A stretch of 45,482 nucleotides of DNA, taken from assembly GCA_020054035.1 (NCBI GenBank), contig JAGVLY010000108.1, positions 1 through 45,482 of the forward strand. The letters run 5' to 3'. Origin of the DNA: Bacteroidia bacterium. Lineage in GTDB: Bacteria > Bacteroidota > Bacteroidia > SXHM01. Shown here one piece after another: positions 37,326 to 45,482 of this stretch (the first letter of the stretch is position 1; each line of letters starts with the position of its first letter). The notes below the pieces were generated by a model. The model was not told the origin of the DNA. It worked only from the letters and a program-made list of their open reading frames with translations, and ran no database searches. A program made the translations under genes and the position numbers.

Positions 37326-37358
37326 AACTTGAGGTGCCAATTTGGTATCTCAAGTTCT
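37324..37358. repeat. ORF6N-associated palindrome P1 (17-nt arms, 2 mismatches)
   Basis: AGAACTTGAGGTGCCAA-T-TTGGTATCTCAAGTTCT. Confidence 0.85.
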
Positions 37359-37366
37359 TAAATAAA

Positions 37367-37395
37367 ATTGGAGGTCACAATTTGTGACCTCCAAT
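37367..37395. repeat. ORF6N-associated palindrome P2 (29 bp, perfect; identical to P4 in CDS)
   Basis: ATTGGAGGTCACAA-T-TTGTGACCTCCAAT. Confidence 0.97.
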
Positions 37396-37413
37396 AAGAT
37401 TGAAAATTAAAAT

Positions 37414-37438
37414 TTGATATCACAAATTGTGATATCAA
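37414..37438. repeat. ORF6N-associated palindrome P3 (25 bp, perfect)
   Basis: TTGATATCACAA-A-TTGTGATATCAA; ends 8 nt before the ORF6N ATG. Confidence 0.97.
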
Positions 37439-37446
37439 GATAAAAA

Positions 37447-37992
37447 ATGGCAAAAACTAAAGTTGCAGTTTCTATTCCGGATGAAAATATTCTTTCTAGA
37501 ATATATGTTATTCGTGGGGAAAAAGTAATGCTTGACCGCGACCTCGCTGAGTTATATGGTATAGAGACAAAAGTATTTAAACAACAAGTCAAAAGGAATT
37601 TGGCTCGTTTTCCAGAAGACTTTATGTTTCAACTTACAAAAGAAGAATTTGAAGATTGGAGGTCACAATTTGTGACCTCCAATTCAGGAGATAAAATGGG
37701 GTTGCGTTATGCTCCATTTGCTTTCACTGAGTTGGGTGTATCAATGCTTTCAAGTGTTCTTAACAGCGAAAGAGCTATTAAAACCAATATTCAAATCATT
37801 CGTTTGTTCACAAAAATGCGTAAACTGATTTTATCACAAAAGCACCTATATGATAAGATTGTGAATATTGAAAAACGGGTAGATTTACATGATGGACAAA
37901 TCACCGGATTATTTGAATTGATTGAAAAATCACAAGAAATGAAACCTGAACCAAGAAAGAAAATTGGTTTTAAAAGAACAGGCGAAGAATGA
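37447..37992 (+). CDS. ORF6N-domain DNA-binding-type protein
   Basis: IYVIRGEKVMLDRDLAELYGIETKVFKQQVKRNLARFPEDFMFQLTKEEF...RYAPFAFTELGVSMLSSVLNSERAIKTNIQIIRLFTKMRKL. Confidence 0.92.
   Translation: MAKTKVAVSIPDENILSRIYVIRGEKVMLDRDLAELYGIETKVFKQQVKRNLARFPEDFMFQLTKEEFEDWRSQFVTSNSGDKMGLRYAPFAFTELGVSMLSSVLNSERAIKTNIQIIRLFTKMRKLILSQKHLYDKIVNIEKRVDLHDGQITGLFELIEKSQEMKPEPRKKIGFKRTGEE
37655..37683. repeat. Palindrome P4 inside ORF6N CDS, identical to P2
   Basis: ATTGGAGGTCACAATTTGTGACCTCCAAT, encodes part of EDWRSQFVTSN. Confidence 0.97.
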
Positions 37993-39974
37993 CAAAAATT
38001 AAAAAAATACTGATTGCCAACCGTGGTGAAATAGCCATCCGAATTGCACGCACAGCACAGGACATGGGCATTATAAGCGTTGCAGTTTATTCCGATGCAG
38101 ATAAAAATGCCTTGTTTGTGAAATCAATGGACGAGGCAATTTGCATTGGCGGAACACATGCGTCTGAAAGTTACCTGGTTCAGGATAAAATTATTGATGC
38201 TGCAAAACGTTCAGGTGCTGATGCTATTCACCCGGGATATGGTTTTCTGTCTGAGAATGCTTCGTTTGCTAAACGTTGTAAGGATGAAGGAATTATTTTT
38301 ATTGGCCCATCACACAAAGCAATTGAAAAGCTTGGTTCTAAAATGGGAGCAAAGGAAATAGCGGTGAAAGCAGGCGTTCCTGTTGTTCCTGGTTATAGTG
38401 GCGAAGACCAGAATTTTGATCGTTTTAAATATGAGGCCGGTGAAATTGGTTTTCCGATTTTATTGAAAGCAAGTGCAGGTGGAGGCGGGAAAGGAATGCG
38501 CATCGTCAATAAAGCATCGGAACTGAAAGAAGCCTTTGAAGCAGCAAAGCGCGAAGCTGAAAAGAGTTTTGGTGACGGCACGTTGTTAATGGAAAAATAT
38601 TTTCCGTCAGCAAAGCATATAGAGTTCCAGATTTTTGGTGATACGCATGGTACTTACACACACTTTTTTGATCGTGAATGTTCCATGCAAAGGCGCTACC
38701 AGAAGGTGATTGAAGAAAGTCCTTCACCTTCGCTTACTCCCGAATTGCGCGAGCAAATGGGGAGTGCATCTGTTGAACTTGCTCGTGCTGTTAAATACAC
38801 CAGCGCAGGCACGGTTGAATTTCTTTTTATTCCTGCTTCTGAAAATCAGGAAGCAGCATTTTATTTTCTGGAAGTAAATGCGCGACTACAGGTGGAGCAT
38901 CCCGTTACCGAAGCGGTAACATGGCTTGATCTGGTGCGTTTGCAGATTGAAGTAGCACAGGGAATGCCTTTACAATTTACCAACGAAAATGTGCAGCAGG
39001 TTGGTCACGCTATTGAATGTAGAATTTGTGCAGAAGACCCTGAAAATAATTTCTTCCCTGCAACGGGTGAGTTGTTGTATTATCAGGAACCGCATTTGCC
39101 AAACATGCGCTACGACAGTGGTGTGATGACCGGCTCGGAAGTAAGTGTGTTCTATGATTCTATGATTTCAAAAGTTATTTCGTTTTCTGAAAAACGGGAA
39201 AGCGCCATTACACACATGGTTCATGCGCTCAAGAAAATGAGCATCCTTGGTATTACCACCAACAAAGACTTTCTGATTGAATTAATTAACAATCCATCGT
39301 TTATTGACGGCAGTTTTGATACCAAATTAATAGAGCGTGAATACAGCTCCTATAAAAGAGAAGTTTCTGAAAGTGTGTTAATGGAAATGGCCATCGTGGC
39401 GACTATTCATGATTTTTTAGATCGGAATATGGGACACAGTTACCCACCCGGATTACTTGGCTGGAGAAACATTTTCTATCAGCATCAATTCTTTCAGTTG
39501 GACTACAACGGTAGGGAGCTTAAGGTTGAATACGCGTATTTACAGAAAGGTAAATTTGATTTCAAAATCGGTGAAAATAAATTCTCTGTTGAAACAGGTG
39601 AAAATCATAAAAATCTTCTTGCGTGTAGTATTGATGGTCACCGCAAACATTTTTTCATTGCCAGAAATAAGGAAGAAATTTTTGTGCAGCATCCAACAGA
39701 AGGCACATTTAAATTCAAAGAAATTCCTCGCTTTCCTGAACCAGGAGCAGGTGATTCTAAAAGCGGATATGTTGCACCTATGCCCGGTGAAATTATTAAA
39801 GTATTGGTAAAAGCAGGAGATAAGGTTCAAAGCGGGAAAGGCTTATTGGTAATGAGTTCTATGAAAATGGAAACTACTATTGAGGCGCATGCTGATGGTG
39901 AAGTGGAAGAAGTTTTTGTAAGCGATAAAAACTTTGTGGAAGCCGGAACTGTTTTATTAAAAATGAAAGAATGA
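37989..39974 (+). CDS. liuD: Biotin carboxylase-BCCP fusion (methylcrotonyl-CoA carboxylase alpha-like)
   Basis: IKKILIANRGEIAIRIARTAQDMG, KASAGGGGKGMR, FLEVNARLQVEHPVTEAV, biotinyl motif VMSSMKMETTIEA; ATGA overlap with ORF6N stop. Confidence 0.9.
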   Translation: MTKIKKILIANRGEIAIRIARTAQDMGIISVAVYSDADKNALFVKSMDEAICIGGTHASESYLVQDKIIDAAKRSGADAIHPGYGFLSENASFAKRCKDEGIIFIGPSHKAIEKLGSKMGAKEIAVKAGVPVVPGYSGEDQNFDRFKYEAGEIGFPILLKASAGGGGKGMRIVNKASELKEAFEAAKREAEKSFGDGTLLMEKYFPSAKHIEFQIFGDTHGTYTHFFDRECSMQRRYQKVIEESPSPSLTPELREQMGSASVELARAVKYTSAGTVEFLFIPASENQEAAFYFLEVNARLQVEHPVTEAVTWLDLVRLQIEVAQGMPLQFTNENVQQVGHAIECRICAEDPENNFFPATGELLYYQEPHLPNMRYDSGVMTGSEVSVFYDSMISKVISFSEKRESAITHMVHALKKMSILGITTNKDFLIELINNPSFIDGSFDTKLIEREYSSYKREVSESVLMEMAIVATIHDFLDRNMGHSYPPGLLGWRNIFYQHQFFQLDYNGRELKVEYAYLQKGKFDFKIGENKFSVETGENHKNLLACSIDGHRKHFFIARNKEEIFVQHPTEGTFKFKEIPRFPEPGAGDSKSGYVAPMPGEIIKVLVKAGDKVQSGKGLLVMSSMKMETTIEAHADGEVEEVFVSDKNFVEAGTVLLKMKE

Positions 39975-39986
39975 TTCTGTTTTTTG

Positions 39987-39994
39987 TAAATTTG
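39987..39994 (+). promoter_or_regulatory. Possible internal promoter -7 box (TAAATTTG) before RelE/ParE module
   Basis: TTTTTTGTAAATTTG upstream of 40032. Confidence 0.35.
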
Positions 39995-40031
39995 AACAGG
40001 TCTTTAAAACGTATTTTTAACAATCAACAGA

Positions 40032-40265
40032 ATGAAAACAATAACATTAAAAATAGAAAACGAAAAGGATTTGGAATTAGTGAGGAATTTTCTTCGCACA
40101 ACTAAATTTAAAGATTCTATTGAAACTGTTGAAGATGAAGATAGTTTTAGTGATGAAGAGTTACAAGTATTCTCTGAACGCTGGGAAAAATATGAGAAGA
40201 ATCAATCTTCGGCTATTTCACTGAAAGACTTTAAAAATGAATTAAAAAATAAGTATGGCTTATAA
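40032..40265 (+). CDS. Putative antitoxin of RelE/ParE-type module
   Basis: Short acidic ORF overlapping the toxin ORF by 11 nt. Confidence 0.65.
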   Translation: MKTITLKIENEKDLELVRNFLRTTKFKDSIETVEDEDSFSDEELQVFSERWEKYEKNQSSAISLKDFKNELKNKYGL

Positions 40266-40548
40266 AGTAAGCCTACTTGAAGAAGCTGCAGCAGAAGTAA
40301 TCAAGACAGCCCATTTTTATAAAGAAATAGACGAAAAATTAGCAAACGATTTATTAGAAAAGTTTTTTGAAGCCATTTCATACATTTCAAAAAGTCCATT
40401 TAATAATCAAGTAATTAAAAATAATTTCAGGAAATCAAATCTTAAAAGGTTTCCTTACAAAGTTGTTTACAGATTGAAGGAAAATGAAATAATAATAGTG
40501 GCGTTTGCTCATAGTAAACAGAAACCTCATTACTGGAAGAAACGATGA
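40255..40548 (+). CDS. RelE/ParE-superfamily toxin
   Basis: YKVSLLEEAAAEVIKTAHFYKEIDEKLANDLLEKFFEAISYISKSPFN...RFPYKVVYRLKENEIIIVAFAHSKQKPHYWKKR. Confidence 0.82.
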   Translation: MAYKVSLLEEAAAEVIKTAHFYKEIDEKLANDLLEKFFEAISYISKSPFNNQVIKNNFRKSNLKRFPYKVVYRLKENEIIIVAFAHSKQKPHYWKKR

Positions 40549-41366
40549 TTTACACTGCTGAACAAGCTCTGAAACTGAAAGAATATACGTTCGCCCATTT
40601 ATTGGTGGAAGAAAATAATCACCTGTTTACGATTACTTTAAATCGTCCGGAGAAAAAGAATGCACTAAATCCTGTGTTGTTTAAAGAGATTGCTTTTGCG
40701 CTGAATTATGCACACTATAATCATGAAATATGGGCAGTGGTGATTGCAGCAAATGGAGACGTGTTTTGTGCCGGAGCAGATTTGAAAGCCTTTTCAGGAC
40801 AAACAGAAGAAACTACTTCAACTGTTCCTGAACCGAGTGGTGAAGTGGTTATGGGTGATGTGTTTGACAGTTTACATAAGCCTTGCATTGCCAAAGTTCA
40901 CGCACCTGTTTTTGCAGGTGGTTTTCTGATTATTTGCGGTTGTACACATGTGATCGCAACATCCAACGCAACATTCAGTTTGCCTGAAGTAAAGAGAGGA
41001 TTGTTTCCTTTTCAGGTAATGCAAAGTATGTTGCAAATCATGTCGCCACGTGCAGTGCTGGATTTTTGCATTCGTGCAAAATCGGCAACTGCTGATGAAG
41101 CTGAGAAACTGGGATTGGTAAGTAATGTAGTTGAAAGTGCAAATCTTGATTCTGAAGTTCAGGCTTTGGTGGATGAGATTTTTCAGTTCTCGCCTTCTGC
41201 AATTCGTTTAGGTTTGCAGGCATTTGATAATCTTAAAAATATACCTGCTGCCGATGCACATAAATATTTAAAAGAAATGCTTGGACAAGCCATACAGACT
41301 GAAGATGCAGCAGAGGGAATGATGGCGTTTATGCAGAAAAGAAAACCTGAGTGGAAAGGGAAATGA
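40545..41366 (+). CDS. liuC: Enoyl-CoA hydratase/isomerase (methylglutaconyl-CoA hydratase candidate)
   Basis: ITLNRPEKKNALN, GDVFCAGADLKAF, PCIAKVHAPVFAGGFLI; operon context. Confidence 0.82.
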   Translation: MIYTAEQALKLKEYTFAHLLVEENNHLFTITLNRPEKKNALNPVLFKEIAFALNYAHYNHEIWAVVIAANGDVFCAGADLKAFSGQTEETTSTVPEPSGEVVMGDVFDSLHKPCIAKVHAPVFAGGFLIICGCTHVIATSNATFSLPEVKRGLFPFQVMQSMLQIMSPRAVLDFCIRAKSATADEAEKLGLVSNVVESANLDSEVQALVDEIFQFSPSAIRLGLQAFDNLKNIPAADAHKYLKEMLGQAIQTEDAAEGMMAFMQKRKPEWKGK

Positions 41367-41370
41367 TTCA

Positions 41371-41459
41371 CCACTAAGAACACTTAGAGCACTGAGAAAA
41401 TAAAAAGAAAAACAATAAATAAACACTTAAAATACTTAGTGAACTTGTGTCCTAAGTGG
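41371..41459. repeat. Degenerate inverted repeat CCACTAAGAACACTTAGAGCACTGAG ... CTTAGTGAACTTGTGTCCTAAGTGG
   Basis: Arms complementary with several mismatches, intergenic. Confidence 0.7.
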
Positions 41460-41468
41460 TAAAAAAAT

Positions 41469-42329
41469 ATGGCAAAAAAAATAGTAATCACCGCATCATT
41501 AACAGGAGTATTGGCAAGACGCGAACAGTGTCCTTATATTCCTTACACACCAAAAGAAATTGCTGAAGAAGGCAAACGCGCAGTTGATGCAGGCGCAAGT
41601 GTTTTACACATTCATGCAAGGCAGGATGATGGTTCACCGGCTTATGATATTGAAACGTATAGACAGATAGGAGAGGAGGTTCGTAAACTTTGTCCCACTG
41701 CAATTATCAATTACAGCACAGGTGCCGTAGGTCTTTCAAGAGAAGAGCGTATTCATCATATTGTTGCTTTAAAACCTGACATGGCTGCATTGAATATGGG
41801 TTCTATGAACTATGGCATCTATTCAGCCAAACAGAAAAGATTCTACCATGATTTTGTGTTTCAAAACTCCTTTACTGATATTCAGTTTTATTTGGAGAAA
41901 ATGAAAGAAGCCGGAACAATTCCGGAGATGGAAGTGTTTGATAACGGACACATCAATAACGCGGAACCTTTGATTGATATGGGACTTTTACAAAAACCGT
42001 ATGTGTTTAGTTTTGTAATGGGTGTGTTGGGCGGTATTCCTATTTCAACTAAAAATATTCTTCACCAGGCATCATGTGTTCCTGCGGGTTCGCACTGGCA
42101 GGTGATTGGTATAGGGCGCAAACAGTGGCAAGCCATTGCAGCAGCTATTACGGTTGACGGCCACATCCGTGCAGGACTGGAAGATAATTTTTACCTGCCC
42201 GAAGGAGAAATGGCAAAGAGTAACGGAGAATTGATTGATGCCGCTGCAAAGCTTGTTCGTATGTTGGGCAGGGAAGTAGCAAGCATTGAAGAAACCCGGG
42301 CTATGCTGAATATTCCATTAAAAAAATAA
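41469..42329 (+). CDS. BKACE (3-keto-5-aminohexanoate cleavage enzyme/DUF849) family protein
   Basis: VLHIHARQDDGSPAYDIETYRQIGEEV, INYSTGA, MAALNMGSMNYG, VFDNGHI, HIRAGLEDNFYLP. Confidence 0.88.
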   Translation: MAKKIVITASLTGVLARREQCPYIPYTPKEIAEEGKRAVDAGASVLHIHARQDDGSPAYDIETYRQIGEEVRKLCPTAIINYSTGAVGLSREERIHHIVALKPDMAALNMGSMNYGIYSAKQKRFYHDFVFQNSFTDIQFYLEKMKEAGTIPEMEVFDNGHINNAEPLIDMGLLQKPYVFSFVMGVLGGIPISTKNILHQASCVPAGSHWQVIGIGRKQWQAIAAAITVDGHIRAGLEDNFYLPEGEMAKSNGELIDAAAKLVRMLGREVASIEETRAMLNIPLKK

Positions 42330-42376
42330 AGACTATACATTTTTAAATAATTTATAAAAACTAAAATTTAATAACA

Positions 42377-43555
42377 ATGATCTCTACTAATCCTTTTACC
42401 GAAGAACACAACATGCTCCGCGAGAGCTTTTCACAATTTGTTGACAAAGAAATCCGCCCCAATATTGAAAAGTGGGAAAAAGAAAAAATCTGCGACCGCG
42501 AAGTGTTTCGCAAAATGGGCGAGCAGGGATTTTTTGGTGTGAGTTTTCCGGTAGCATATGGCGGCAGCGGAATGGATATGTGGTCGGCAGTGGTTATTGC
42601 CGAAGAATTATCGCAAGCCAATATTGGCGGACTTTCTATGTCGTTGTATGCACATACCTATTTGCCATTGCCGGTTATTAATGCGCTGGGAACTGAGGAG
42701 CAAAAACAGAATTATCTTGCTCCGGCTTTGCGTGGCGAAAAAATTGCTGCGCTTGGAATTACCGAGCCGGGTGCAGGTTCTGATGTAGGCGGAATAAAAA
42801 CTACTGCAGAAGATAAAGGCGACCACTTTGTGGTGAATGGTTCTAAAACCTTCATCACCAACGGAACAATGGCTGATTTTATAGTATTGGTGGTGCGTAC
42901 GGGAGAAGGACATAACCTCTCTCTTTTATTGTTTGATACAAAAACTCTCGGCTTTTCTGCCAATTCTATACACAATAAATTAGGTATGCACTCGTCTGAC
43001 ACAGGCGAGTTGTTTTTCGAGAATTGCATTGTTCCAAAATCTGCTTTGCTAGGCGAACAGAATTTTGGGTTCTACTACATCATGAGCAATTTTCAGGAAG
43101 AGCGTTTGATAGCTGCTATTACCGGAACTGCTGCTGCAGAATCGGCAATGGAGAAAGCAAAAAAATACATGAAAGAGCGTCAGGCATTTGGTCGCCCTAT
43201 TGGTAAATTTCAGGTGCTGCGTCATAAACTGGCTAAAATGTCAATAGGTGTGGAGGCCTGTCGTTCGCTTTCTTACCGCGCAGTTGCCGAGTTTATTGAA
43301 AAAGGTCCTGAGGCCTACAAAATTATTTCCATTGCAAAAGCTTTTGTTTGCGAAGAAGCATTTACTATTATCAATGAAGCGCTTCAGATACATGGCGGTT
43401 GGGGATACATGGAAGATTATGGTATTGCCCGCTCGTTCCGCGATATTCGCTTAATGACTGTTGGTGCAGGAACTACTGAAATCATGTATGAAATCATCAG
43501 CAAGATTGAGATTGATGAAGTGAAGCACAAACGTCAGATTAAGGCGAGGGTTTAA
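42377..43555 (+). CDS. liuA: Acyl-CoA dehydrogenase (isovaleryl-CoA dehydrogenase candidate)
   Basis: LGITEPGAGSDVGGIKTTA, KTFITNGTMADFIVLVVRT, ERQAFGRPIGKFQVLRHKLA, QIHGGWGYMEDYGIARSFRDIRLMTVGAGTTEIM. Confidence 0.9.
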   Translation: MISTNPFTEEHNMLRESFSQFVDKEIRPNIEKWEKEKICDREVFRKMGEQGFFGVSFPVAYGGSGMDMWSAVVIAEELSQANIGGLSMSLYAHTYLPLPVINALGTEEQKQNYLAPALRGEKIAALGITEPGAGSDVGGIKTTAEDKGDHFVVNGSKTFITNGTMADFIVLVVRTGEGHNLSLLLFDTKTLGFSANSIHNKLGMHSSDTGELFFENCIVPKSALLGEQNFGFYYIMSNFQEERLIAAITGTAAAESAMEKAKKYMKERQAFGRPIGKFQVLRHKLAKMSIGVEACRSLSYRAVAEFIEKGPEAYKIISIAKAFVCEEAFTIINEALQIHGGWGYMEDYGIARSFRDIRLMTVGAGTTEIMYEIISKIEIDEVKHKRQIKARV

Positions 43556-43584
43556 TCCGATTAGCTGATTAGCTAATTGGGTAA

Positions 43585-44994
43585 TTAGCTGATGAAGAAT
43601 TGTTCGCTGAAATTCACTAAGTAAAGCTTTTGTGATGCGCGGGTAAATGCGGTGTAGAGCCAACGCAGGTACTCGGTATTTACCATTTCATCGGTTAGGT
43701 AGCCTTGGTCAACAAACACAGCGGGCCATTGTCCGCCTTGGGCTTTGTGGCAGGTAACAGCATACCCGAATTTTATTTGCAAGGCATTGTAATAGGGGTC
43801 CTCTTTTATCTTTTTGTTGCGCTCAATTTTTAAGGGAATATCCTTGTATTGCTGTGCAACAGCCTGATACAATTCATTGCTTTGCTCAAAGGTAAGCGAA
43901 GGTGTTTCGGATGCAACGGTGTCAAGAATTACTCTTCCTTCAATAGCAGGTTGATCGGGATAATCCATCATGCGGAAAGTGGCATCGCCAAAGCGAAAGC
44001 CGTGCATCTCGTGTATGTTTTTTATTTTCAAAAGTTCAATCATATCACCGTTGGCAATAAATCCCGCCTCTGATTCAGGCGGAAGCCAGTGGTAATTATT
44101 TTTTACCACCATCAGGTAATCACCGGGCGAGATTTCTTCTTCTCTTCCAAGTAAACGATTACGTACTTCCTGATTGTATTGATAGGCGCGTTTATTGGAA
44201 CGCGTGATGAAAATGCAGCCGTCCCTTCCATATTCATGGTATGCCTCATTCAGCGCATCTTCCAGTTCGTTACCGATGATTTTTTTTACATCGGGATAAA
44301 CCTGAATGCTGATTTGTTTGATTTTGTTTTCAAGGTTGCTGCGCAGGGTGGTGGCGTTGGCAAGTATTCCCGAATCCTTTTGCTGGCGCACCACTTCGCG
44401 CAGGGTAATGGTGTCTATCTTTTGTCCGAAAAAATGACTTTCCATGTATTTTACATCTAATGCGGGACTTACCAAAAGACCTACAGGCGGCAACTGAGCC
44501 ACATCACCGATGAAAATAATTTTGCAGTTTACTCCGTTTTGTACAAACTGCATCAGGTCGTCAAGCAGATTGCCAGATTGCGCAAAGTTGCTGTTGCTTT
44601 CGCTGCCCGAAATCATGGAGGCTTCGTCCACAATAAACACTGCATTGCTCAGCACATTTTCTTTCAGTTGAAAATAAGCGCCACCATGAGGTGCCACTTT
44701 CATGCGGTAAATTATTTTGTGAACGGTAAAGGCTTTGCGCTCGGTATAGTTGCTCAGCACCTTTGCTGCACGGCCTGTTGGCGCTAATAACACCGTAGTT
44801 TTATCTAAGCGCGAAAGTGTTTTGGCTATGGCGCTGACCATGCTGGTTTTTCCCGTTCCTGCGTAGCCTTTTATGACAAAAATTTTGCGTTCGTTTTCGG
44901 GATTGATGAATGCAGCCAGTTTTTCAATCAGCGCGGCTTGGTCGCCCGTGGGAGTATGCTGAAAGTGTTTGAAGAGGAGGGGGGTGGTTTCCAC
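43585..44994 (-). CDS. RecD/PIF1-like ATP-dependent DNA helicase
   Basis: VIKGYAGTGKTSMVSAIA, FIVDEASMISG, FIGDVAQLPPVG, YAVTCHKAQGGQWPAVFVD, LYTAFTRASQKLYLVN. Confidence 0.88.
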   Translation of the reverse strand: METTPLLFKHFQHTPTGDQAALIEKLAAFINPENERKIFVIKGYAGTGKTSMVSAIAKTLSRLDKTTVLLAPTGRAAKVLSNYTERKAFTVHKIIYRMKVAPHGGAYFQLKENVLSNAVFIVDEASMISGSESNSNFAQSGNLLDDLMQFVQNGVNCKIIFIGDVAQLPPVGLLVSPALDVKYMESHFFGQKIDTITLREVVRQQKDSGILANATTLRSNLENKIKQISIQVYPDVKKIIGNELEDALNEAYHEYGRDGCIFITRSNKRAYQYNQEVRNRLLGREEEISPGDYLMVVKNNYHWLPPESEAGFIANGDMIELLKIKNIHEMHGFRFGDATFRMMDYPDQPAIEGRVILDTVASETPSLTFEQSNELYQAVAQQYKDIPLKIERNKKIKEDPYYNALQIKFGYAVTCHKAQGGQWPAVFVDQGYLTDEMVNTEYLRWLYTAFTRASQKLYLVNFSEQFFIS

Positions 44995-45482
44995 AGGAAA
45001 GCAAAGGTAAATTATTGAATGCTTAAATTGAACTGAAAGTATGATTAATATATATTTAATGATAAATTAGTGAGAGATTTAATTGTATCTGAAAATTAAT
45101 TTTTATATATGAATGTTTAAATGTCGGTTTTGTCAGGTAGTTGATTTAAAATACCTGTTTTATTAATATTTTCAGAGTGAATGTGTATGATTTAAGTCAT
45201 AATTTAATATGGATAATTTTAATGCTGGAAGATTAAGTATTGTTAAAATATTGTAAACTTTTTGGTTGTATATACAGTTAAATATCATAATTTTGGTGGT
45301 CAAATTGTATTATACAGTTGATTGTCGCATATATTTATTGATGTTTAATTATGATTATAATTTTAATTTTGAAATAATATTTGGATTATTGGTATAGGCA
45401 CTTAGGTCGCAAAGTTTTATAGCTTTGCAAAATGGGATATAGCTTTAAATTTGCAGGTGTGAATTCAATAGCCTTCCACCAA

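Noticed and set aside
37324-37438. Palindromes as intrinsic terminators of the carboxyltransferase gene, or as CRISPR
   Set aside because: No T-tract follows any stem, the cores differ in a patterned way, and the same sequence recurs inside the ORF6N CDS; spacing is too short and irregular for CRISPR.
1-45482. tRNA, rRNA, prophage or IS transposase genes
   Set aside because: None could be recognised by eye or in the ORF track; ORF6N is phage-associated but no other phage genes are present.

Overview
A 45.5 kb chromosomal window that looks like Bacteroidota (T9SS sorting domain, TAnnTTTG promoters, DUF4294/TIGR02757 and MCE/amidase/LptD neighbours). Most of it is housekeeping: recF-DUF721, queE, folD, RluF-type pseudouridine synthase, AlkB-type monooxygenase, a biotin carboxylase, an envelope block (LptD, amidase-SPOR, MCE, Fe-S oxidoreductases), a PP2C/response regulator/FIST signalling cluster plus a SiaB-like kinase, and a leucine-degradation (liu/MCC-like) operon. 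The most unusual locus is an ORF6N-domain gene wedged between the two carboxylase subunits of that operon. It is preceded by three consecutive palindromes. One is a 29-bp palindrome identical to a palindrome inside the ORF6N coding sequence. When the three are read in register with the coding copy they virtually translate to NLRCQFGIS, NWRSQFVTSN and NLISQIVIS, that is, variants of the coded DWRSQFVTSN motif. This suggests either an autoregulatory operator system or a cassette/archive diversification system. Also notable: an exact 42-bp tandem array with dyads and an open frame ahead of an orphan gene; a degenerate HNH + AP2 + histone-H1-like-tail protein; a nested 88-bp palindromic element; a COQ4-like protein; and two toxin-antitoxin modules in or next to the liu operon. 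All calls are from reading sequence and the ORF track; no database search was run.
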